This document shows, piece by piece, positions 26,571-36,223 of a stretch of DNA of 64,000 nucleotides. The first letter of the stretch is position 1. The number at the start of each line of letters is the position of its first letter. The notes under the pieces are model-generated. The model made no database searches and had not been told where the DNA came from. It saw only the letters and a list, made by a program, of their open reading frames with translations. The position numbers were made by a program, and so were the translations under genes. Source of the DNA: Begonia masoniana (taxonomy: Eukaryota; Streptophyta; Magnoliopsida; Cucurbitales; Begoniaceae); NCBI GenBank assembly GCA_022432975.1, contig CM039502.1, forward strand, positions 15,531,143-15,595,142, given 5' to 3'.

Positions 26571-28130
26571 ATGGCATTCAATACACATTCTACACAAATG
26601 GAAGGTCAGTCTACCACCAGACATCCATTCTTTGATGGTAATGATTATGTGTACTGGAAATCTAGGATGAGAATATATGTTCAGGCTATGGACTATGACA
26701 TATGGAATAATATAGAAAATGGTCCATACATAGCGTTTAAAACAGAAAATGGTATTAGGCTTCCCAAAGCTTCACATGAAGTAAATGATACAGATAAGAG
26801 GAATCTGAGCCTTAATGCCAAGGCAGTAAACACCCTGTACTGTGCTTTGAATAGAGACGAATTTAATAGAGTACAAGGGTGTGAAAGTGCCCAAGAGATC
26901 TGGCACCTATTAGAGGTCACACACGAGGGCACAAATCAAGTGAAAGAGAGTAAATTAAACATGCTCATACACGAGTATGAACTATTCTCCATGTCTAAGG
27001 ATGAGTCTGTTTCTTCCATGTTTACAAGATTTACTAACATTACTAATGGTTTGAAAGCTCTTGGTAAATCTTATTCTAGTGAAGAACAGGTCAGAAAAAT
27101 CCTCAGATGTCTTCCAAGAAGCTGGCAGCCAAAGGTGACTGCCATACAGGAAGCAAAGGATCTCAAGGCTCTAAAACTTGAGGAACTCATTGGATCTCTC
27201 ATGACACATGAGATTACAATGAGGTTAAATGAGAAGGAAGACCTCAAGGAGAAAGAGGCCACAAAGAGAAAGGACATTGCTCTGAAAGCCTCCTCTAGCA
27301 AAAATGAAGTATCTGAGGATGAAGAAGAGGAAGATGATGAGGATATAGCTCTCATCACTAGGAGATTCAGTAAATTCCTGCAACGGAAGAGGATGCAGGG
27401 AAAAAGATTTCCAAAGGGTGAGAAGTCTCAAAAAGACAAGGAGATCACATGTTTTGGGTGTGGAAAGCCTGGCCATATGAAGGCAGATTGTCCACAAGCA
27501 AATAAGTATCCCAAGAAGTTTAAGAAGAAGGCTATGAAGGCAACTTGTGATGATAGTGAAGAAGAGACTTCTTCATCAGAAGATGAGGAAGTAGCAAACC
27601 TGTGCTTCATGGCACACGAGGACAAGGTTAGTTCTTTTTCTTCTAGTACTTTAAGTGACAGTGATAGTGATGATGATGAAGGTAATCTAATTGATGCCTT
27701 CAATGACTTGGTTAAACAATTTGGCTTGCTTAAGACTAAGTATAATTTGCTGAAAAAGGAAAATGCAAGCTTAATTGAGAAGCATGAAAAAGAACACAAT
27801 CAGCATGAAAAAGAAGTTTCTGAACTGAAAAATAAAAATGAGACCTTAAATAGTTTTGTTCAGAAATACACTTATAGTAGTAATCAACTGAACATGCTGT
27901 TAAGTGATCAGAGAATGCAATTTGATAAATCTGGCTTAGGATATGACAGGTTCAGTAAGAAGAAATCTTACAAGAATTTCTTTGTTAAATCTACTGTATG
28001 CCATGCGTGTAATGAAGTAGGACATAAGTCCTTTGTATGCCCTCTAAGAAAAAATAACAAGAAAGCTGGTTGTAAGTTACAATGGGTTCCTAAAGGAACC
28101 AGACCTAACACTAGGACCCAAAAGATTTAG
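26571..28130 (+). CDS. Copia B gag polyprotein part
   Basis: Nucleocapsid/capsid protein forming the retrotransposon particle. ATG at 26571 (MAFNTHSTQMEGQ); 519 residues to a TAG at 28128. Seen: a copia-type gag domain (FDGNDYVYWKSRMRIYVQAM ... LEELIGSLMTHEI), acidic stretches, a CCHC knuckle CFGCGKPGHMKADC at about residue 300, a coiled-coil region KYNLLKKENASLIEKHEKE, and a second knuckle CHACNEVGHKSFVC near the end. In this group gag and pol normally form one frame. Here the TAG stands where a Trp is usual (KI-stop-VPK), and the pol frame follows after a one-base shift, so the separation is probably decay, not design. Confidence 0.85.
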   Translation: MAFNTHSTQMEGQSTTRHPFFDGNDYVYWKSRMRIYVQAMDYDIWNNIENGPYIAFKTENGIRLPKASHEVNDTDKRNLSLNAKAVNTLYCALNRDEFNRVQGCESAQEIWHLLEVTHEGTNQVKESKLNMLIHEYELFSMSKDESVSSMFTRFTNITNGLKALGKSYSSEEQVRKILRCLPRSWQPKVTAIQEAKDLKALKLEELIGSLMTHEITMRLNEKEDLKEKEATKRKDIALKASSSKNEVSEDEEEEDDEDIALITRRFSKFLQRKRMQGKRFPKGEKSQKDKEITCFGCGKPGHMKADCPQANKYPKKFKKKAMKATCDDSEEETSSSEDEEVANLCFMAHEDKVSSFSSSTLSDSDSDDDEGNLIDAFNDLVKQFGLLKTKYNLLKKENASLIEKHEKEHNQHEKEVSELKNKNETLNSFVQKYTYSSNQLNMLLSDQRMQFDKSGLGYDRFSKKKSYKNFFVKSTVCHACNEVGHKSFVCPLRKNNKKAGCKLQWVPKGTRPNTRTQKI

Positions 28131-28141
28131 GTACCTAAGAA

Positions 28142-31100
28142 GACAACCTGATCTCTGTTTTGCAGGATGATGTGTCTCCAATAAGGAATCAGTGGTACCT
28201 GGACAGTGGCTGTTCTAGGCACATGACTGGAGATGCATCCATGTTTGCTGTTGTCAACAAAAAGAAAGAAAACGTCACTTTTGGTGGAAACCAGAAGGGT
28301 AAAATTGTAGGCATCGGCAATATAGGTAATCCTGATAATATTATTATAGAAAATGTTCTGTTAGTCGAAGGTTTGAAATATAACCTGCTGAGCATCAGTC
28401 AATTATGTGATAAGGGTTACAAAGTAGTCTTTAAGAAAAATTCCTGTATTATTAAGGATATATCTAATAGCAAAGTTCTCTTTACTGGTTTCAGAAAAGA
28501 GAATATCTATGTTATTGACTTAGATAACTTTGTTTGTGATAATAAAAAATGCTTTGCTGTTAATTCTTCCCATGATTCTTGGATTTGACATAGGAGATTA
28601 AGACATGTAGGGATGGATACTTTAGCTAAGATTACTAAGGAGAATTTAGTTAGAGGAATCCCTAAGATATCCTTTGAGAAGGATAAAGTCTGTGAAGCTT
28701 GCCAAATGGGTAAGCACATCAAAACTTCTTTTGCATCGAAGAATGCAATTTCAACTTCTAAGCCTCTTCAACTCCTTCACATGGACCTCTTCGGTTCTTC
28801 AAATATAGCTAGCCTAGGAGGAAAATTCTATGCATTCGTCATTGTTGATGATTTTTCTAGATTTACTTGGGTTCACTTTCTGAAGTCTAAGGATGAGACT
28901 TTTGACACCTTTTCTAGTTTTAGGAAAAGAGTTCAAAATGAAAAGGAGCTCACCATAGTTGCTATTCGTAGTGATCATGATGGAGAATTTGAAAATGAGA
29001 AATTTGAACTCTTGTGTCTCAAGTATGGAATTGAGCACAATTTCTCTTCTCCTAGGACCCCTCAGCAAAATGGTGTTGTTGAGAGGAAAAATAGGTCTCT
29101 CCAAGAGCTTGCTAGGACTATGCTTAATGAGAATTCTCTTCCTAAGTATTTCTGGGCTGAAGCTGTTGCAACAGCCTGTTATGTTCTAAATCGGGTCTCC
29201 ATAAGACCTATTCTTGAGAAAACTCCATATGAGCTCTGGAGTGGAAAAACTCCTTCTGTTAAATACTTTAGAGCCTTTGGTAGCAAATGCTTTATTCTCA
29301 ACACTAAGGATAACTTAGGAAAATTCGACTCCAAATCTGATCTTGGAATTTTTCTTGGTTATTCTCTTTCTAGCAAAGCATATAGAGTTTTCAATAGGAG
29401 AACTCTAGTTGTAGAGGAATCAGTGCATGTCAACTTTGATGAGTCCCCTCAACCCACATTCAATGTGGATGAGGATGTCACTTTGGAAAATCATCTGGAC
29501 TCTATTTCCTTAGAAAAACCCTCAGATTCACTACAAGTAGAGAAATCCTTAGAACCCTCCTCTACTTCTCTAGATATTATTCCTGTCAAGGATGAAAATC
29601 CTACTCTCCCTAGAGATTGGATATTTGTCAAAAACCATCCAATAGATGAAGTCTTAGGTGATCCTTCATTAGGAGTTAAGACTAGATCCTCTCTTAGGAA
29701 TCTCTGTGCCAATATGGCATTCATTTCACAAGTAGAGCCTAAGAAATTTGAAGAAGCCGAGGGTGATGAAAATTGAATTTTGGCCATGCAAGAAGAGTTA
29801 AATCAATTTGAAAGGAGCAATGTATGAGAACTTGTTCCAAGACCTAAGGATCATCCCATTATTAGAACTAAATGGGTTTTCAAGAACAAATTAGATGAAA
29901 ATGGGATTGTGGTTAGAAATAAGGCTAGACTGGTTGCTAAAGGTTACAATCAAGAAGAAGGAATAGATTTTGAGGAAACCTTTGCACCTGTTGCTAGATT
30001 AGAGTCAATTAGGATGCTTCTAGCTTATGCCTGCTACAAAAACTTCACACTCTTCCAAATGGATGTGAAGAGTGCTTTCTTAAATGGTTATATTCAGGAA
30101 GAAGTTTATGTAGAGTAGCCCTTAGGATTTGAAGATTTTGCAAAACCTGATTATGTGTATAGACTTAAGAAGGCTCTTTATGGACTTAAGCAAGCTCCTA
30201 GAGCTTGGTATGATAGGTTGAGGAACTTCCTTGAGGAAAGGAATTTCAAAAAGGGTAACACCGACTCAACTCTATTTACCATGCAAAAGGATAAGGACAT
30301 TCTGTTAGTTCAAATTTATGTCGATGACATTGTTTTTAGATCAACAAATGTCAAAATGTGTAATGAGTTTTCCTCCCTCATGCAAAGTGAATTTGAGATG
30401 AGTATGATGAGGGAGTTAAAATTTTTCTTAGGATTCCAGATTAGTCAATCTCCTGATGGAATCTTCTTCTGTCAAGAAAAGTACATTAAGGAACTTCTTA
30501 AGAAATTTGGTTTAGAAACTTTCAAATCGTCTAAAACTCCCATGAGTACCACTACTAAATTGGACAAGGATGAAAATGGTATAAGTGTGGATATCAAGAA
30601 ATATCGTGGTATGATTGGTTCTCTGTTGTATCTGACTGCAAGTAGGCCAGATATACTCTTTAGTGTTTGTTTATGTGCTAGATTCCAGGCTGCTCCTAAG
30701 GAATCTCACTTAACTGCTGTCAAAAAGATTTTTAAATATTTAAGTGGGACACCTGATTTAGGTTTATGGTATCCGAAGGGTACCTCCTTTGATCTAGTAG
30801 GATATTCTGATTCTGACTATGCTGGTAGTTTAATTGATAGGAAGAGCACTAGTGGCACTTGTCAATTCTTAGGAGAATCTCTAGTGTCTTGGTATTCTAA
30901 GAAACAGAATTCTGTGGCATTGTCAACTGCTGAGAGTGAATATATTGCTGCAGGCAGTTGCTGTGCACAAATGCTTTGGATGAAGCAAACTCTAGAGGAC
31001 TACAATCATTTTTATGATAGGATTCCTATTCAGTGTGATAACACCAGTGCCATAAACATTTCTAAAAATTCTATTCAGCATTCTAGAACCAAGCACATAG

Positions 31101-31267
31101 ATGTAAGATATCACTTCATTCGTGATCATGTTCAAAGAGGTGATATATCTTTAGAGTTTGTCAATTCCGAAGATCAATTGGCAGATATCTTCACAAAGCC
31201 TTTAGATGAGAAAACCTTCTGTGGAATAAGAATAAGGTTAGGACTTATGAAGTGTGAGAAAAGTTAA
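28142..31267 (+). pseudogene. Copia B pol (protease, integrase, RT, RNase H), disabled
   Basis: One reading frame interrupted by four nonsense codons at 28586, 29774, 29825 and 30116; three stand where Trp is usual (TGA for TGG) and one where Gln is usual (TAG for CAG). Domains in order: protease LDSGCSRHMTGD; GAG-pre-integrase; integrase with MDLFGSS, VDDFSRFTWV, and the DDE triad region ending GVVERKNRSLQELA; RT with [22 protein letters not shown] and the YVDD box; RNase H with SRPDILFSV, STAESEYIAA and a final LADIFTKPL. Ends TAA at 31265. Confidence 0.92.
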
Positions 31268-31560
31268 GCCTTTTGTGTTTACATCGCCCGGTCATTTACT
31301 ATTCATCGGAAGATGTATATGCACCGAATGATATATTTTTTTCTAATCTGATGACACGTGTACACCATCGGGCGATCCGATTCCAATGCTTAGTTTTCCT
31401 CTCTTCGGGCGATGCCCAATTTCATTTAAACTCTTTCTTTACAAAGACGCTTCATCTTTCGCGCTCTTTCACAAGCTTCTGCTCTGACAGACATTTTTCT
31501 CCTCTCCAAAAACCCTTCTCTCCTTCGCGATTGCACTCTGTTATTCTCTTCTATCGTTCA

Positions 31561-33281
31561 ATGGAGTCTTCTTCAAGAGCTGGCAAGGAACCGGCCTCTA
31601 AAAAGGCCAAGCTCTCTGCTAGACAGCCTCGAGAACTGCCTCGGGCTACAAATTGGCCAACTCACTTTTTCCTCACTCAGTTTGCAGAATCGAGGTATCA
31701 CGATGATTTCAAGTTCAAAACTCTTATTTCTAGTAGGGGTATTTCTCCTGATGAGTTGGTTGGTTTTAATCTAGTAGAACCTTTGACAGATATTGGATTA
31801 ATTGGGTTATTCGAAGTTGAATCCTTCTTTTACCCCACGGCTGTTAAACTGTTTTATATCAATCTTGGTTATTCTTCTGACCAATCTACTGTGTCGAGCT
31901 ATGTGTATGGAAAACGCATAGTTTTAACCTCCTCTTTCTTAAATGAACTTCTGGGGTATCCTTATCTAGATAAACATCCCCAATTCTACTTGTCAGGGCA
32001 AAAGCCTCCATTTCTTGGAACTCCTGATGGTCAACAATTTTTGAAAGAAATTGCTCTTGAACCGAACAATATTCCCAACTCTTTAAAAAGCAAACACTTA
32101 ACCATTAGAGCTAGACTTTTTCATCAAATGATCAGCTATCATGTTATTCCTAAAGGTGGTCATTATGATGAAGTGAGTAACATGGAATTGGCTGTTCTTT
32201 TTTCAATCTACTTTAAGACCCCTCTTGATATAGGTATGTTATTCTGAGACGAATGATTCTAAGTGTTTCTACCAAGTCTCAATCCCTTCCCTACAACCTC
32301 CTCCTCATGAAGATCTTTCAGAAATTTGAAGTTGAATTTCCTGAGGATGATGAACCTTCCTGTCTTAAATCTTCTAGTTATTATTCCAAGGCTACACTGA
32401 ACAGAATGAGAATTAAGAGAAATAGAAAAGGGGAGTTTGTCATGGATCCATCCAAAGCTAGGGATACTAAGGTAGCAGCTGTCAGAAAAGGCAAAAGGAA
32501 ATTGCCTTTGGATGATGAGTCCTCAATGCAAGAAGGAGGTGGTGACTCAGAGATTCCTGCCTTTGATATTTCCCCTCCTCATTCTCTGGTCTCTCGCTCC
32601 CACCTTCCTCCACCATCGCCAAGACTCCCTGCTTCCTTTGCTCCAGCTCATCCCTTTGAAGCTATTTCTGCTCTTGCACCTAGCCTTCCTCCTCCTACTT
32701 CACCTCCACCCTCTCTCCTACTGCCTTCTAAGTCTGCTCTTCCACCCATCTCTCCGGTATTTCGAGCAATTTCTTCGATAATCAAACATGGTCCTCCAGT
32801 TCAATCCACATTACCAACTCTGCTTCCACCAGCTTCTATATCTCCAGTCATCCCTACTCCTCCTTCTACACCTCCTCCTCCTCCACTTTCTGCTCCTCAA
32901 ATCCAAACTGCTCCAATAGTCTCAATTGCTCTTGCAGTACTTCTCCTTGAAGAAATTTTGCGGAGTACCCCTGCCACTCCTTTAACATATCAAAGGAGAT
33001 CTTCCATGAGTGAGGTGCAATACAATGAGTTGAAGACCAGTTTTGATAATCTTGCGAAAGCTTTCAGCTCTTTTCACAGTCTGCTTGAGACACAACTGGC
33101 ACAGAACAAAGTGGATTTGAGCTCTGATATGAATGATTTGATCAATCAGCTCAAAGAGGATCTGCAAAAAGATGCTGTTGTGGCTAAGGGTCAAATGGAT
33201 CAAAAACTGGATAGCATTCATAAGTTTTTTCTCTCGGGAACTTCGGGAGCTCAAGAATCGAGTGGAGGCTCTCCAACCTGA
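31561..33281 (+). pseudogene. Copia B env-like / plant transposon-protein region
   Basis: Downstream of pol. A frame from ATG 31561 (MESSSRAGKEPASKKAKLS) runs to 32247 with phrases such as HMISYHVIP-like FHQMISYHVIPKGGHYDEVS and ELAVLFSIYFKTP, typical of the plant-transposon-protein domain found in SIRE/Maximus env-like frames. After a frame change the region 32253-33281 continues with a basic patch, a long Pro-rich tract and a C-terminal coiled coil (NDLINQLKEDLQKD). A third frame continues to 33717. Similar frames are called envelope-like; no signal peptide or membrane segment is clear here, so function is open. Confidence 0.7.
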
Positions 33282-34071
33282 ACCATCTCCACCTCCTCAG
33301 TCTTTCCCTGAGCCGTGTGATGCAGACTTTCTCCCTCCTGTTTTCAGACCTGCAGTGAATGATGAGCGTTTCATGTCTTTGGATATACATCAAGCTGAGC
33401 TGCAAGTCAAGGTACAAGCAGTTTCTTCTGTCTCTGCGTCCTCCTCCCACTCTTCACCATGTATAGACATGGTGGTATATCAAGGCTCCTCTCAGGCGGC
33501 TTCTTCATCAGTTCCTCCACCAGTGCTCCCTCCGTGTATGGACTGGATGGAGTTTCTGGCACTAATTTGGGCATCTTATCAACCTCATATTCCTCTCCCT
33601 TCTCTTCCTGCTCCTGCTCCTGCTCCTGCTTCTGTTACTGATCAACCAAGTTTGGAATCAGTGGTGTTTTCTTTCTTTCTCCAAGAAATGTGGACACATA
33701 TTAAGAACTTAACTTAATTAGGATGTTAGTCTTTTTGTGACTCATTGAACAAATTTTTTTTTCTCTTTTCCTTTGAGGTTTTACATTTTCTATTCTTCTG
33801 TGTTTATTTGTTTTTAATAATGACAATGGGGGAGAACACAGATGATTGATACACTCTGATAATTGGTTTGATAGATTGATTGATACACTTTGATCATTGT
33901 TTGATATTCTGATAGCATGTATGAGATTAGTTTGATATTCTGATAGCATGTATGAGATTAATCTGTGAAATCTGGATATTATAGTTTTAACGTATGCATA
34001 TGCTGTGGGGGAGCATGAACTATGGGTGAGAGACTTATTTAATCAAATTTATACTTATAGATTGTCATCAT
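33282..34071 (+). other. Copia B 3' internal region
   Basis: Remains of the third env-like frame to 33717, then noncoding DNA with a direct duplication (GATATTCTGATAGCATGT twice, near 33903 and 33934) and GTGGGGGAGC-type purine tracts that resemble additional polypurine tracts. Confidence 0.6.
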
Positions 34072-34086
34072 AAAAAAGGGGGAGAT
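34072..34086 (+). other. Polypurine tract of Copia B
   Basis: AAAAAAGGGGGAGAT immediately before the 3' LTR TGTTGAC; the primer for plus-strand DNA synthesis. Confidence 0.9.
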
Positions 34087-35474
34087 TGTTGACTTAAATG
34101 ATGATTAAGTCCAAATTTGTTTTTGATGATGTGTTTGTATGGTTAATATTGTAATTTGATTATGTTTACTGAATGAAAATAATGTGTATGCAGTTGAGAT
34201 TAATCTGTCGGAAATACCCTTGAAAAGAGTATTTTAGTTTACTAATAAATTTGGTTGAGTGTTCTAGGTATATTAGTAAAACAGTGCTGTGAATGCACAT
34301 TCAGTGGTTAAGTTGCAGAAAAGTCCACCGGTGATTTTAAACAAAAAAATAATAAAAACAGAAGTCCATCGGTGAAGATAATAATAAAAGAAGAAGTCGT
34401 TCAAAGCCGAAGGCCTCATCCGATCGCTAAACGATAAAGGCGGAAGAGTTCGAAGAAGGCATCATCCGTTCACTAAATGACAAAGGCGGATGAGTAAAAT
34501 GCCCAAGTCCACCAGTCACTAAACGACAAGACGGATGACTTCGTAGAAGAACTCCACCGCTCGCTAAACGACAAGGCGGATGACTTCGTAGAAGAACTCC
34601 ACCGTACACTAAACGACAAAACCGGAAGACTTCATATCTACATCTTCCGATAGCGGTTCAGTTGTTTAATGTTGCATCTTCCGACAGCGGTTCATCTTCT
34701 AAATCAGCATCCACCGATTCGGCTCAAGCTTCACAAACATAACAAAGCCGGTTCAAGAATTGTAAAGCAAAGTCTTCCGCCAGATTTTAAATTATGCCGC
34801 GAAAGCTACAGAGTATCTCGCCCAGAAGCTTAAAGTCCAGAACATTAATGGCGTCGGGCGACTTGCGCTTTCAGAAAGCAACGGCTACCTGCTTTTGTAC
34901 GAAAGCTGCTCCAACGGTAACAAAGTTTCCATTATTGGATAAGGAGCATTGAAGTCAAGCCGATTTGCAGACAGAGTATTTAAGCCGAGGTTAGAGCACG
35001 AAGATACAACTTTTGCGAATTTGATTTCCTGAACTCTAACTTGTGAAGCATACTCTGTATTCTATATCTACAACTCTCTATTCCAAAACTTGAGATTCTG
35101 TTTTGAGAGTTTGTAGATCATCATAATTTGTCATTCAAATCTGAAAATCTTGTAAGGCAGTGGTTTATCGCCCGTGAAGAATAATCCAGAAGTGTATAAG
35201 GCAGTTGATCGGAGCCCGAAATACCGATCTGTTTTCTCACTTAGGAGAAGGTTAAGAATCTTCAAGGGGGAGCCTTGAAGCGTGGACGTAGGCAGTTTGG
35301 CCGAACCACGTTAAAAACTGTGGTGTCGAATTTCTCTCTCTTTCTCTTTACTTTATTTGTTTGTCTGCTATTAATTTATAAGTACTTTATTCTAGAGAGA
35401 AATTTAGTTAGACTTTGGATTAAAATTTAAAAAGGTCTAATTAACCCCCCCTCTTAGACAATATCATTCCTTCA
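34087..35474 (+). repeat. Copia B 3' LTR
   Basis: 1,388 bp. Contains about two copies of the 45-bp unit near 34515-34610, and about 350 bases (34620-34965) absent from the 5' LTR. That segment includes CATCTTCCG at 34641 and 34675, CATCCACCG at 34708, and AAGTCTTCCGCCAG at 34770. Confidence 0.93.
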
Positions 35475-35479
35475 GATAG

Positions 35480-36204
35480 GTTATGTTTCGAAGTTTTTAA
35501 ACGTTTTGGAAAATTATTTTATAACCGCTCGATGATTTTAAAACAGGAGGAAATGTTTAGTTTTTAAACGGATCCACGCGGTTTGTTTTTACGAAACTAG
35601 GCTATGTTTTTAAACGTGTTTTGAGTCGTTGCTTTGGATGAGATTTTGAGTGAATTTATGTTGGAATGTATGGTTGAGATGTAGTTAGAATTTTGTGGAA
35701 GGAATTGTGAAAAGAGTGATAGGAGTATTAGTATGCAGGAGAAGAAAGGAGGAAAGAGAAGCTCCTGTCCTCTGGGAGATCTAGAGGACATGGCGATCGA
35801 TCGCCCAAGGGTGGGGATCGATCGCCCATGGGTCGCCACGCTCTGGAAGAATTCCAGAGCGTGTGGCGATCGATCGCCCAATAGAGGGCGATCGATCGCC
35901 CCTCTTGGTCCCGCGGCGATCACTGATCTCCTGGTGTGGCGATCGCTGGTAAAACCAGCGATCGCCCCCTCAGTTTTATGGGGCGATTGCCCAATCTACC
36001 CTCCTGTTTTCTGCCGAATGCTTCTCCTCTGTTTTTAATTAATGGTTTTAAGTTTTATGTTAATTGTTTTAAGTGGTAACTAAATGATTTTCAAAAATGA
36101 AATTGAACGTTTAAATTCCGCTTAATCGTCGCAAAGTGACAAGGATAAAAAAAATAAAATAAAATAATACGAGAAAATAAGGGTACAGACTTAGGGACGC
36201 TATA
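35480..36204. repeat. Right part of element C with clustered hairpins
   Basis: Resumes element C after Copia B. Between 35790 and 35966 lie four GCGATCGATCGCCC-like palindromes and two perfect hairpins with 12-bp stems and 3-base loops: 35837-35863 (CACGCTCTGGAA stem) and 35939-35965 (GCGATCGCTGGT stem). No coding. Confidence 0.85.
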
Positions 36205-36209
36205 CCACA

Positions 36210-36223
36210 AATCTCCCCCTGTC
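36210..36223 (-). other. Polypurine tract of Copia A
   Basis: On the minus strand GACAGGGGGAGATT directly before TGTGG, the start of the 3' LTR in element orientation. Confidence 0.85.

Larger units (their letters stand above)
23610..35474 (+). mobile_element. Copia element B (SIRE/Maximus-like) with env-like region
   Basis: Plus-strand Copia flanked by GATAG at 23605-23609 and 35475-35479. LTRs start TGTTGAC and end TTCA. The order gag, protease, integrase, RT, RNase H, then a long region with a transposon-protein-like frame and a proline-rich coiled-coil part, plus several GGGGGAG purine tracts before the 3' LTR, is characteristic of SIRE/Maximus Copia elements. The 5' LTR is 2,895 bp against 1,388 bp for the 3' LTR because of a tandem array. 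The coding part is disabled. Confidence 0.93.
21719..36204. mobile_element. Gypsy-type solo LTR (element C), interrupted by Copia B
   Basis: Starts TGTAATACCCGG and ends GGGACGCTATA, a decayed version of the TGTAAC...GTTACA ends seen on elements D and E. Flanked by CCACA at 21714-21718 and 36205-36209. Without Copia B and one GATAG copy it is 2,616 bp (21719-23609 plus 35480-36204). No gag or pol is present, so it looks like a solo LTR left by recombination between two LTRs. A shared plan with E, including a GTAAGTTC stretch, a run near 'ACTGAG...CTCATAG' and GTAGGT, suggests a related chromovirus group. Confidence 0.82.

Noticed and set aside
28128..28130. Programmed stop-codon readthrough between gag and pol of Copia B
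   Set aside because: Four further stops occur inside pol and a one-base shift follows the TAG, so simple decay explains it better.
35733..36038. 101-codon frame across the GATCGATC palindromes
   Set aside because: Opposite strand is also open; composition is driven by palindromes inside an LTR.
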